64,000 bases of DNA from Kushneria indalinina DSM 14324 (GTDB lineage: Bacteria > Pseudomonadota > Gammaproteobacteria > Pseudomonadales > Halomonadaceae), in contig NZ_QRDJ01000007.1 of the NCBI RefSeq assembly GCF_003385845.1, forward strand, positions 585,380 through 649,379, read 5' to 3'. A model generated the notes under the pieces. It searched no databases. It saw only the letters and a program-made list of their open reading frames with translations, and was not told where the DNA came from. The position numbers and the translations under genes were made by a program. Shown here piece after piece: positions 1 through 7,600 of this stretch (position 1 is its first letter; every line of letters starts with the position of its first letter).

Positions 1-286
1 TCAGGCGCACGCCCAGCACATGGGCCAGCGCCAGATAGCGCTTTAGATGCTCGGGGTCGGTCCCGCGGGTGCCCAGCTCCAGCACAACACCCAGCGAGCG
101 CGCCCGATCGCGCAGCGCCGTCAGCCGCGCCTCGTCGAAGCTCTCGATGGCCGGGTAATCGCAGATCTGGAAAACCTCACCGCCCAGCTCGGCCGTCTCT
201 TCCAGCATCGCCTCCAGCGTCATGGGCGTTTCGACCTGCTGTGAGCCGCGCCAGAAAAAAACGTAGGTACTCAATCCAATGACCAT
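1..286 (-). CDS. Sugar isomerase/epimerase-like TIM barrel protein, partial (N-terminal 95 residues)
   Basis: The window edge cuts this minus-strand gene, so only the N-terminus is visible. It begins MVIGLSTYVFFWRG and continues with a first helix (TLEAMLEETAELGGEVFQIC) and a segment VLELGTRG. This is the layout of xylose isomerase-like TIM barrels (sugar phosphate isomerase/epimerase superfamily). The start is supported by GGAG seven bases upstream. It lies next to D-apionate lactonase and D-apiose dehydrogenase genes. Known apionate pathways include a decarboxylase of this fold acting on 3-oxo-isoapionate (OiaC), so that role is the leading guess from context. The fold alone does not fix the substrate, and the catalytic residues lie outside the window. 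Confidence 0.75.
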   Translation of the reverse strand, partial: MVIGLSTYVFFWRGSQQVETPMTLEAMLEETAELGGEVFQICDYPAIESFDEARLTALRDRARSLGVVLELGTRGTDPEHLKRYLALAHVLGVRL

Positions 287-304
287 GATGTCTCCTGAAA
301 GGGC

Positions 305-508
305 TCAGTGGGCGTGGGCGCCGGCGTGAGACAGGTGGGTGCCGCCGCCGGGTCGGGGCGCACGACTGATCGCGACCATCAAAACGCCCGACATCAGCAT
401 CAGGCCACCGACCACGAACATCGCCATGATGTAGCTGCTGGTCAGATAGCTGGACAGGCAGAAAAATTCCGAAAAAACAAACGACGCCCGATGGATCGGC
501 CCAAACCT
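305..508 (-). pseudogene. C-terminal remnant of an MFS-type transporter
   Basis: The minus-strand frame ending at the TGA at 305-307 encodes a last transmembrane helix (YIMAMFVVGGLMLMSGVLMV) and a short His-rich tail. This resembles the final helix of a major facilitator transporter. There is no plausible start: the frame is closed by TGA at 515-517, and the only internal ATGs lie inside the helix without a ribosome site. An operator-like motif at 509-532 sits directly at its 5' side. The arrangement looks like a promoter joined to a transporter tail by a large in-gene deletion. A short functional membrane peptide cannot be excluded. Confidence 0.5.
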
Positions 509-532
509 GGATAATCATCATCTCATCATACC
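509..532 (-). promoter_or_regulatory. Operator-like site 1 of the apiose locus
   Basis: Read on the minus strand this site fits GTATNATGANNTNATNA. The same 17-base pattern occurs at 2532-2555 and 4566-4590. It is partly palindromic, as expected for a dimeric GntR-family regulator, and lies upstream of the leftmost minus-strand genes. Binding by the GntR protein at 3678-4397 is inferred from shared location. Confidence 0.55.
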
Positions 533-574
533 ACTGGTGCAATACAACTCAGGTCGCATACAAGGCGCCAGCGA

Positions 575-1750
575 TCATTCAAGCATCAGTCGCGCAACAC
601 CAAACGCCGGTAATGCCACCAGTGAGCGGGCCGGCTGAAGACGGTCCATCCACTGCGCATCGTCGAGCGCGGCCTGCGCATCCAGCAGTGCCAGCGCCCG
701 CACAGTGACGTTTTTAATGGATACGCTGGCCGGCTCGCTGGAGAGGTTCGCCAGCCACAGTTCGCCATCCGTACCATCGGACGCCTGCCACCCGACGGTG
801 GCCACCCTGGCGGGCGCATCGGAGCAGGTCAGCAATGGCTGACCGCCGCCGCGGATCAGCCCGCGCAGCACGTGAAAGAGCGGGTACGGCGTCGCTCCAG
901 CAATATCAAAGGGCGGGCCCAACGAGGAGAGTGTCAGCGTATCGACGCCGGCGATGGCCGCGTGCGCGACGTACCCGATCTGCCAGGCCGCCCCGAATAG
1001 CCCCCGCTGGCGCGGGTCGCGGTCGCTGAGCGTGACGCGCCGGGTGCCATCGTTGGGCGTCAGCTGCTCGCCGTAGGGGTTGGTCCAGGCACCGATCGCA
1101 CTGGTAGTGAGCTTGTAAGGCCGCCCTGGTGCCAGCGCCCGAGCGCTCTGGAAGATATACGCCAGGCTCTCGAGCGATTCCATGACGCCGTGATCCTCGG
1201 CGTCATGCACCAGCGGAGACGTGGCATGAGTGATGAAATCGATCTGCGAAGGATCAGGCCGACAGCGGTTGAGCTCGGTGAAGCAGGTCGGAAAGCCACC
1301 GCCCAGCGCGATCGAGGGCCAGTGTCGACGTGCCAGCGCGCGCACCTCCTCGGGGCTCACCCCGGCAGGCCAGGCCCCGTCGGGCTGATAACTCTTGAGA
1401 TAGGCCCGAGGGGTCACCAGCATGCCCGCCGGTACGATCTTCGCCTTTTCAAGCCAGCCCGCCAGCCGCCTCAATTCCGGCTCGGGGCGTTCATCATCAC
1501 AGATGACATAAAGCCAGGGCGACACGGCACTTGCAGCGCAAAGCGCCATGACGGCCTCAAGACGTGCCCGGGTTTCGGGGATTGCGATGTCCAGCAGGAT
1601 ATCCAGATGAGACGGTTGCAGGGCCTTGAGGTAGTGCTCGACGCGGGAGACATCCATTTCGCGATCCAGCCACAGCCCAAAGCCGATGGGCGGCATTCGA
1701 TATCCGGCAAGCGCCAGGGGCGTGCAGTTCAGCAGGCTGGAAGAGGTCAT
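575..1750 (-). CDS. apnL: D-apionate lactonase, C-terminal part (split gene)
   Basis: This 391-residue protein corresponds to the C-terminal two thirds of the D-apionate lactonase family. That enzyme opens D-apionolactone to D-apionate in D-apiose catabolism. Visible features are a TIM-barrel-like start (MPPIGFGLWLDRE), LGGGFPTCFTELNR, a segment FITHATSPLVHDAEDHGVMES, and a beta-rich tail resembling a carbohydrate-active C-terminal domain (ELWLANLSSEPASV). In the homologues I recall, this region continues from the N-terminal beta domain in one chain of roughly 600 residues. Here its ATG overlaps the stop of the upstream half by four bases (ATGA), so the two halves are probably made by coupled translation and assemble. 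The family assignment is from recalled motifs. Confidence 0.7.
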   Translation of the reverse strand: MTSSSLLNCTPLALAGYRMPPIGFGLWLDREMDVSRVEHYLKALQPSHLDILLDIAIPETRARLEAVMALCAASAVSPWLYVICDDERPEPELRRLAGWLEKAKIVPAGMLVTPRAYLKSYQPDGAWPAGVSPEEVRALARRHWPSIALGGGFPTCFTELNRCRPDPSQIDFITHATSPLVHDAEDHGVMESLESLAYIFQSARALAPGRPYKLTTSAIGAWTNPYGEQLTPNDGTRRVTLSDRDPRQRGLFGAAWQIGYVAHAAIAGVDTLTLSSLGPPFDIAGATPYPLFHVLRGLIRGGGQPLLTCSDAPARVATVGWQASDGTDGELWLANLSSEPASVSIKNVTVRALALLDAQAALDDAQWMDRLQPARSLVALPAFGVARLMLE

Positions 1751-2451
1751 GGCGAGCGCGCCTCAAGCTTCACTGACAACCGCTGCACTACCGTCTCGCC
1801 GGCCTCGATGACATGGGGCGAAGGCCACGCCAGCGGACGACTGTAGATCTTGAAGGAGGCATCCGACCAGTTGCGCTGATCTTCCATCTCGAAGATATCC
1901 CCCTCAAACGACAGCTGAACCGCAGGGCCATGCAGCGGGGTGTAACCAAGCCCGAGGATGTCAAAAAAGGGCTGGCCGGGGCTGATGAGTTCAGGAAAGC
2001 GCGACGTTGTCACGGTGTCATTGCTGTGTGTGATCTGTACGGGGCAACCCACCACCCCCTTGAGAGGCAGCAGCACGATCAGCCCGCTGCGACAGGTCTC
2101 AAGCGTGCGCGTCGCTTTCAGGGTCAGGAAAACCTCGGCCCCATGAGCATCCATCCGCGTTTCAAACCGGCCCTCGAACGCACGCTCGGCGGCGTCAAAC
2201 TCATGGACCAGCTGAAGACCCGTCGAATGCGAGGTAACGTGTTCGGTGCGGGTCACCAGCGCATGCGTGCCCCACTGATCATCCCGAATGACCGGACGGA
2301 TGCCACGCAAGCACTCCACACCCTGGTAACAGAGCGTGCGCAGGGCGCCAGCCTGACGATCAAAAGACAGATCATTCACTCGATGATGTTCAACCGAAGG
2401 TTCGATCATCGCCGTGCCGTAGTGCCTCTCATGCCATCGTATGTCCTGCAT
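1747..2451 (-). CDS. apnL: D-apionate lactonase, N-terminal part (split gene)
   Basis: This 234-residue protein matches the N-terminal beta-sandwich region of D-apionate lactonases. It carries the motif FEMEDQRNWSDASFK and the flanking phrases RFPELISPGQPFFDI and YSRPLAWPSPHVI. The start was placed at the ATG at 2451, because GGGAGAG lies about seven bases upstream; the open frame extends further 5' but has no ribosome site there. The stop overlaps the ATG of the downstream half. Together the two chains total 625 residues, close to the expected full-length enzyme, and no conserved block seems lost between them. The gene is divergent from apsD across an intergenic region holding an operator-like site. 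Confidence 0.72.
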   Translation of the reverse strand: MQDIRWHERHYGTAMIEPSVEHHRVNDLSFDRQAGALRTLCYQGVECLRGIRPVIRDDQWGTHALVTRTEHVTSHSTGLQLVHEFDAAERAFEGRFETRMDAHGAEVFLTLKATRTLETCRSGLIVLLPLKGVVGCPVQITHSNDTVTTSRFPELISPGQPFFDILGLGYTPLHGPAVQLSFEGDIFEMEDQRNWSDASFKIYSRPLAWPSPHVIEAGETVVQRLSVKLEARSP

Positions 2452-2531
2452 GCGTCTCTCCCGAACAGGGTCTGAACATGGCCATTGTTTTCGAGCATAG
2501 AGGGGAGAGCAGACGGGCCGATATTCGACCA

Positions 2532-2555
2532 TTGGTATAATGACATCATCACTGG
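2532..2555 (+). promoter_or_regulatory. Operator-like site 2, between apnL and apsD
   Basis: The plus strand reads TTGGTATAATGACATCATCA, which fits the shared 17-base pattern and has an ATGA-N2-TCAT inverted core. It lies between two divergent transcripts, 81 bases before the apnL start and 70 bases before the apsD start. A single bound dimer could control both directions. Confidence 0.6.
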
Positions 2556-2624
2556 CGGTCTTCTTAATTACGACACGGGGGCGGACTCTGCAGGCCGCCA
2601 CGCAATCCTACGGGAGTAATTGAC

Positions 2625-3647
2625 ATGAAGGGTGCCCTGCTCGGCTGCGGCTTTTTTGCTGAAAACCAAATGAAGGCCTGGCAGTCGCTGCCGGGGGTGG
2701 AGATTGCCGCGGTGTGCGATCCGGACCCCGCGCGACGCGAGCGCTTTCAAAAGGCCTTTGGCGTGACACAGGCATTTGCCGAGGCCCGCGAACTTCTTGA
2801 GCAGTGTCGGCTCGATTTTGTCGACATCGCAGCACCCACGCCGACCCATGAGGCGCTGGTCAGGCTAGCGGCCGACCATGGTGTGGACATCATCTGTCAA
2901 AAGCCCTTTGCCGGCTCGCCCGACCGGGCGAAATCACTGATCGAATACTGCGCGCAAAAGGGCGTGAGCCTGAGCATCCACGAGAACTTCCGCTTTCAGT
3001 ACGCGGTGCGCGAGGTGATCCGACGGGTACGTAATGACGAGATCGGCACGCCCTTTTTCGGGCGTATCAGCTATCGCAACGGCTTTGATGTGTATAAAAG
3101 CCAGCCCTATCTGGCCCGCGCCGAGCGCTTTATCATCGAGGACCTGGGCATTCATGTGCTCGACATTGCCCGGGCACTTTTTGGCGACGTTCACCGCCTG
3201 AGCTGCGAGACAAGCCGCATCAATCCCGACATTGTCGGCGAGGATGTCGCCACCCTGATGCTGCGCCATGACAATGGTGCCACCTCGATTGTCGACTGCA
3301 GCTATGCCACGCATCTCACGCCCGACCCCTTCCCGCAGACGCTGATCGACATCGATGGCGCAAAAGGCTCGCTGCGACTGACCGCCGATGCAAGGCTTTA
3401 CCTTCATACCCGCGAGGGCTGTGAAACACACCGCGTTGAGGTGTCTGCGCCCGACTGGAGCACGCCACCCTGGACGATCATTCAGGAAAGCGTGGTGGCT
3501 TTTCAGGCGCACTGGCTCGAATGTCGACGCGCCGGCGTTGAAGCCGATACCTCGGGCAGGGACAATTACAACACGCTGGCACTGGTGGAGGCCGCCTATG
3601 AAGCCGCCGACCGCCACACGGTCGTGATGCCAGAGCGCTGGTCATAA
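2625..3647 (+). CDS. apsD: D-apiose dehydrogenase (Gfo/Idh/MocA family)
   Basis: The enzyme oxidises D-apiose to D-apionolactone with NAD+. The 340-residue protein starts with a Rossmann motif (GCGFFAENQMKAW) and has the family's K-P signature as ICQKPFAG. It then carries HENFRFQ, the block RFIIEDLGIHVLDIAR with the conserved histidine, and GEDVATLMLRHDNGATSIVD. These phrases closely match D-apiose dehydrogenases as I recall them, more than generic inositol or glucose-fructose oxidoreductases. GGGAG precedes the ATG. It is followed 30 bases later by the GntR regulator gene. Its product is the substrate of the lactonase encoded divergently. Confidence 0.82.
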   Translation: MKGALLGCGFFAENQMKAWQSLPGVEIAAVCDPDPARRERFQKAFGVTQAFAEARELLEQCRLDFVDIAAPTPTHEALVRLAADHGVDIICQKPFAGSPDRAKSLIEYCAQKGVSLSIHENFRFQYAVREVIRRVRNDEIGTPFFGRISYRNGFDVYKSQPYLARAERFIIEDLGIHVLDIARALFGDVHRLSCETSRINPDIVGEDVATLMLRHDNGATSIVDCSYATHLTPDPFPQTLIDIDGAKGSLRLTADARLYLHTREGCETHRVEVSAPDWSTPPWTIIQESVVAFQAHWLECRRAGVEADTSGRDNYNTLALVEAAYEAADRHTVVMPERWS

Positions 3648-3677
3648 TGATGTGTTCGACACAAGGAAATCACCTCG

Positions 3678-4397
3678 ATGTTCCCAACCACCAATGAGCC
3701 GATTCGACGGCGCAAACTCTCTGATGAGGTGCTGGATCGACTGCTGGACGATATCCGCAGCGGCGCGCTGAGACCCGGCGATCAGCTGCCACCCGAACGC
3801 GAGCTGATGACCCGCTTTGGCGTGGGTCGCCCGGCCGTTCGTGAGGCGATGCAGAGTCTGGCCTCAAGAGGCCTGATCACCATTTCCCATGGTGAGCGGG
3901 CCCGCGTCAGCGAGTTCAGTGTCGCCTCGATGATCGATCAATTCGACACCACCGCACGACTGCTGCTGTCGGGCTCGACGGAAAATGTCGATCATCTCAT
4001 ACAGGCGCGCCTTTTTTTCGAAACCGGCATGGTACGCATGGCCGCAGCTCGTGCCACGCCCGAGGACATCGCTCATCTCGAGGCCCTGACCGAAGAACTC
4101 AGCCACCAGCAGACCGGCGCCGCCTTTATCGAACAGGACATGGCCTTTCATCACGCGATCGCCGACATGACCGGCAACCCCATTTTTGCCGCCACTGCCA
4201 GGGGCATGCTGCACTGGCTCAAGGACTATCATGTCGCGATCGTCAGCTTTCAGGGCGCCGAAGATGTCACGCTCAGGGAGCATCGGGAGATCGTTCACTA
4301 CCTCTCAAGACATGACGTCGAGGGCGCTGCCCGCGCCATGGGCAACCACCTGACCCGCGCCAGCGAGCTTTATCGACAGCGCTCCGATCAGGCCTGA
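3678..4397 (+). CDS. FadR-type GntR family transcriptional regulator
   Basis: This is a 239-residue regulator with an N-terminal winged helix (about residues 12-75; LRPGDQLPPERELMTRFGVG followed by PAVREAMQSLASRGLI). A C-terminal FCD ligand domain follows, with helices carrying ARLFFETGMVRMAA and a metal-site-like histidine set (FHHAIADMTGNP, LREHREIV). FCD regulators usually respond to sugar acids or other carboxylates. It is co-directional with apsD and upstream of the TRAP operon. The three copies of one palindromic motif around this locus are the best candidates for its operators. The likely effector is apionate or a downstream intermediate (inference). Confidence 0.88.
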   Translation: MFPTTNEPIRRRKLSDEVLDRLLDDIRSGALRPGDQLPPERELMTRFGVGRPAVREAMQSLASRGLITISHGERARVSEFSVASMIDQFDTTARLLLSGSTENVDHLIQARLFFETGMVRMAAARATPEDIAHLEALTEELSHQQTGAAFIEQDMAFHHAIADMTGNPIFAATARGMLHWLKDYHVAIVSFQGAEDVTLREHREIVHYLSRHDVEGAARAMGNHLTRASELYRQRSDQA

Positions 4398-4669
4398 TCC
4401 AGCGATCCTGCCTTCTCGATAACCTTTCCTTCGTAACAATCCTTCCTCGGGTGACGGCCCCCGGTCTTGCCCGGGGAGCCGATGCCACCACGAAACACGA
4501 CAAACGCCATCGCAGTATCGATCGTTTACGACCAGTGGCTATAAGACCCATGGGTAATATCGCCGGGTATCATCATCACCTCATCATACCTCTAGCCTCA
4601 TCGTGTGTTTATCAGCGACTCACTTGACGTGAAGCGAGTCCGCTTGCTGCTTTCCTGCTGGAGAAACCC
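4398..4669. promoter_or_regulatory. Intergenic region with hairpin and operator-like site 3
   Basis: Two elements stand out. At 4455-4481 a GC-rich hairpin (core CCCCGG/CCGGGG with further pairing outside one bulge) follows the regulator gene; it lacks a U-run, so it is at best a weak terminator. At 4566-4590 lies the third operator-like site, with GGTAT and ATACC at its ends and the shared core on the minus strand, about 80 bases before dctP. No gene is seen in the region. Confidence 0.6.
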
Positions 4670-5644
4670 ATGAAAAAGATCGCTCTGCTGACCACGCTGC
4701 TCGCCGGCGCCACCCTGGGCACCGACGCTCTGGCGCAACGCACCATGAACCTCGCCTTTACCCCACCGCTGGATTCCCACTATGGCGATGCAGGGCGCGC
4801 CTTCGCCGATAGAATCGATTCACTGTCCGACGGCGAGATCAATATTGCACTCAAACCTTCCGGCGCCCTGGGGGGCGAGCGGGACGTGATAGAGGGAATG
4901 CAGATCGGGACCGTGGAGCTTGCGATCTCCTCTACAGGGCCCATAGGTAATTTTGTGCCGGAAGTCTATGCGCTGGATTTTCCATTTTTGTTCAAAAGCT
5001 ATGACAGCGCCCATGAGGTGCTGGATGGCGAGATTGGCCAGGACATTCTGGATGCCCTGCAGCCGGCGGGGTTGATTGGACTGGCATGGGCGGAGAACGG
5101 ATTTCGTCATGTGACCAATTCCACACGCTCGATCGAAAATCCGGAGGATTTCAAGGGTTTGAAGCTTCGAACCATGGAAAACGAAGTGCACATTGCCGCC
5201 TTTCAGGCTCTGGGCGCCGCCCCGACGCCCATGAGCTGGACCGAGGTACTGACCTCGCTGCAGCAGGGCACCATTGATGGTCAGGAAAACCCCGTACCGA
5301 TCATCACGGCCAACAGCATGTGGGAGATGCAGGACTACGCCACGCTCACCAGCCACGCCTATTCACCGGCAGCAGTGGTCATGTCGGAGATCTACTGGGA
5401 TCAGCTCAGCGAGAAGGAGAAGGGATGGTTTCGCGAAGCCGCCAAAGCTGCCGCTGAAGCCTCACGCGAGACCGTGGCCAACAATGAGCAGGCCGGTATT
5501 GAAAGGATGAGGAAAAACGGCATGACGGTGGTCGAATCGATCGATCAGCAGGCCTTCGAGCGGGCCGTACAGCCAGTCTACGACCAGTATGCCGAGCGCT
5601 ACGCCCCCGAATTGATCGAGCGTATTCGCGCCGCCCAGCAGTGA
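4670..5644 (+). CDS. dctP: TRAP transporter solute-binding protein (DctP family)
   Basis: This is the periplasmic receptor of a tripartite ATP-independent transporter. The 324-residue protein has a signal peptide (MKKIALLTTLLAGATLGTDA, cleavage near ALAQ). Standard DctP elements follow: SGALGGERDVIEGMQIGTVE, YALDFPFLFKSYD, and GLKLRTMENEVH with the arginine that usually contacts the substrate carboxylate. The next elements are SWTEVLTSLQQGTIDGQENP and a helical C-terminus. Family knowledge suggests an organic acid ligand. The locus suggests D-apionate or a related sugar acid rather than the neutral sugar, which is an inference. The gene is followed by a hairpin and then dctQM. Confidence 0.9.
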   Translation: MKKIALLTTLLAGATLGTDALAQRTMNLAFTPPLDSHYGDAGRAFADRIDSLSDGEINIALKPSGALGGERDVIEGMQIGTVELAISSTGPIGNFVPEVYALDFPFLFKSYDSAHEVLDGEIGQDILDALQPAGLIGLAWAENGFRHVTNSTRSIENPEDFKGLKLRTMENEVHIAAFQALGAAPTPMSWTEVLTSLQQGTIDGQENPVPIITANSMWEMQDYATLTSHAYSPAAVVMSEIYWDQLSEKEKGWFREAAKAAAEASRETVANNEQAGIERMRKNGMTVVESIDQQAFERAVQPVYDQYAERYAPELIERIRAAQQ

Positions 5645-5663
5645 GTTCGGACGCCATCTTCAC

Positions 5664-5683
5664 GGCCCTGCCTGGGCAGGGCC
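5664..5683 (+). promoter_or_regulatory. Intergenic hairpin between dctP and dctQ
   Basis: GGCCCTGCC and GGCAGGGCC form a near-perfect inverted repeat in the short gap between the binding-protein and permease genes. It has no U-run. Such hairpins commonly protect the upstream mRNA or attenuate readthrough, giving more binding protein than membrane subunits. Confidence 0.6.
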
Positions 5684-5706
5684 GCCCAAGACAGGATACA
5701 AGGCCC

Positions 5707-6201
5707 ATGCATCTTCTGGAGCGCGTTGGAGAAGGGGTTGTCCGCCTGGCGCACAATCTGGCGGCAGCGCTTCTGGCGCTGGCCACAGCGCTGGTCTTTT
5801 TTCAGGTCGTCACGCGATTTTTGCTGGGCGACGCCGCCGTATGGTCGGAGGTAACGGCGCGTGGTGTCATTATCTGGTCCACCTTTCTGGTAGCGGCGGC
5901 CGGCTTTCGGCTGGGTGCGATGATTCCCATCGATTTTCTGCGCGAACAGCTGCCGGCAAAGGGGCAGATCTGGGTGCTGCGGGTGGTCACGCTGTTGACC
6001 CTGGTCTTTCTGGGCGTTTTGATCCAGCAGGGCTGGGCCATGACCGAACGGGTGTCTTCTCAGCGGATCGCCATGCTGGGCTTTTCCATGAGCTATTTTT
6101 ACGCCGCGCTACCGGCAGGCGGTCTGATGGCCATTCCCGGCGTGTTGCTGCGCCACCTGCAGATGGAACGTGAGGCGGCTGGAGGAGGAGAGACATCATG
6201 A
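5707..6201 (+). CDS. dctQ: TRAP transporter small permease (DctQ family)
   Basis: The small membrane subunit has 164 residues and four predicted transmembrane helices: around LAHNLAAALLALATALVFFQ, GVIIWSTFLVAAAGFRLGA, WVLRVVTLLTLVFLGVLIQQ, and MSYFYAALPAGGLMAIPGVL. DctQ pairs with DctM and is required for import through the TRAP complex. The ATG at 5707 is chosen because a GTG at 5641 would overlap the dctP stop and force translation through the intergenic hairpin. The stop overlaps the dctM start (ATGA). Confidence 0.85.
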   Translation: MHLLERVGEGVVRLAHNLAAALLALATALVFFQVVTRFLLGDAAVWSEVTARGVIIWSTFLVAAAGFRLGAMIPIDFLREQLPAKGQIWVLRVVTLLTLVFLGVLIQQGWAMTERVSSQRIAMLGFSMSYFYAALPAGGLMAIPGVLLRHLQMEREAAGGGETS

Positions 6202-7475
6202 ATGCGCTGTTGATGTTCTCCCTGCTGGCTTTGTTTGCCATCTCGGTGCCGGTGGCCGTCTCGATCGCGCTGGCGTCGATCTTTTCAATTACGTTTGCCT
6301 CGTCGCTGCCGCTGCTGGTCGTGCCCCAGAAGATGTTTACCGGTCTGGACAGTTTTCCACTGATGGCCGTGCCGTTTTTTATTCTGGCAGGCGTCATCAT
6401 GACCCGAGGCGGCATCTCACACCGGTTGGTTGAATTCGCCCGTGCCCTGGTTGGCGGCCTGCAGGGCGGACTGGCCTGCTCGTGCGTGCTGACCTGCATG
6501 GTGTTCGCCGCGATTTCAGGCTCTTCGGTCGCCACCACCTTTGCCGTCGGGGGCATTCTGATTCCCGCCATGGTCCGCTACGGCTACCCGGTGACCATGG
6601 CCGCCTCGGTGCAGGCGTCATCGGCGGGGCTAGGAGTCATCATTCCCCCCTCCGTGCCGCTGATTTTGTATGCCGTGTCCACCGAAACCTCGATCACCGA
6701 GCTCTTTATGGCGGGTCTGGGGCCGGGGCTTTTGATCGTGGGCAGCCTTTTGATCATGGTGCAGCTCTGGTGCCGCCTCAAGGGCCATGGCAAGCGCGAC
6801 GGCGAAGGGCGGTCATCGCTTCTACAGTCCATCAAGGAGGCGTTCTGGGCGCTGTTGATGCCGATCATTATCATCGGCGGCATCTACGGCGGCATCTTTA
6901 CGCCTACCGAAGCCGCCGCCGTCTCGGTGGTTTATGCGCTGATTCTGGGCCTTTTCGTCTATCGCCAGATTCGCCTTCGGGATCTGCCTGAGCTCTTTCG
7001 CGAAGCCGCGGTGGCCTCCGGGGTCGTCATGCTGATCATCTCGGCGGCCTCGCTGTTCAGCTTTCTCATCAGCCTGTCGGATCTGCCCTCAGCCATCGGC
7101 AGTTGGGCCGAGGCGCACCTCGGGTCGGCCGTGCTCTTTTTGCTGGGGGTTAACGTGTTGCTGCTGTTTGTCGGCATGTTTGTCGAAACCGCCGCCGCCA
7201 TCCTGGTGCTGGCGCCCATCCTGACGCCGGTCGCCATCGGCTTCGGGATCAATCCGGTGCATTTCGGCGTGATCATGGTGGTCAATCTGGCACTGGGCAT
7301 GTTCACCCCGCCGCTTGGGGTAAACATGTTCGCCGCCGCCTCGGTCGCAAAAATACCGGTCCAGCGCCTGTTCGGCCCCCTTTTGATTCCCATCGCCTTC
7401 ATGCTGGCCGCACTGCTGTTAATCACCTATGTCCCCATGCTGTCACTGGGACTCAACCAGCTTCTTGCCGGTTGA
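6198..7475 (+). CDS. dctM: TRAP transporter large permease (DctM family)
   Basis: The large integral subunit has 425 residues and about twelve hydrophobic segments. It carries the canonical DctM features: FTGLDSFPLMAVPFFILAG, GGLQGGLACSCVLTCMVFAA with ISGSSVATTFAVGGI, SSAGLGVIIPPSVPLILYA, and a C-terminal block LALGMFTPPLGVNMFAAASV. It forms the sodium-driven translocation path with DctQ. It overlaps dctQ by four bases and ends the operon just before an intrinsic terminator, so dctPQM is one transcription unit in the putative apiose regulon. Confidence 0.93.
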   Translation: MNALLMFSLLALFAISVPVAVSIALASIFSITFASSLPLLVVPQKMFTGLDSFPLMAVPFFILAGVIMTRGGISHRLVEFARALVGGLQGGLACSCVLTCMVFAAISGSSVATTFAVGGILIPAMVRYGYPVTMAASVQASSAGLGVIIPPSVPLILYAVSTETSITELFMAGLGPGLLIVGSLLIMVQLWCRLKGHGKRDGEGRSSLLQSIKEAFWALLMPIIIIGGIYGGIFTPTEAAAVSVVYALILGLFVYRQIRLRDLPELFREAAVASGVVMLIISAASLFSFLISLSDLPSAIGSWAEAHLGSAVLFLLGVNVLLLFVGMFVETAAAILVLAPILTPVAIGFGINPVHFGVIMVVNLALGMFTPPLGVNMFAAASVAKIPVQRLFGPLLIPIAFMLAALLLITYVPMLSLGLNQLLAG

Positions 7476-7496
7476 TTGCTTGCGAGACAAGGGTTG

Positions 7497-7528
7497 GCCG
7501 CACTCGGGGTCGCTCGAGTGCGGCTCTT
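7497..7528 (+). terminator. Rho-independent terminator after dctM
   Basis: A 10-base-pair stem (GCCGCACTCG at 7497-7506 with CGAGTGCGGC at 7515-7524) with an eight-base loop is followed by TCTTGTGT. It lies 21 bases after the dctM stop. Confidence 0.8.
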
Positions 7529-7600
7529 GTGTATTACATTGATCTGTTTCTTCGAACCGCCTACATGATCGTGAGCACCGGGTATGTCGACTCCCGTGAT

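Noticed and set aside
305-508. A genuine small membrane protein gene downstream of operator-like site 1
   Set aside because: The frame has no start codon with a ribosome site before the helix, and the helix looks like the end of a longer transporter. A remnant is more likely.
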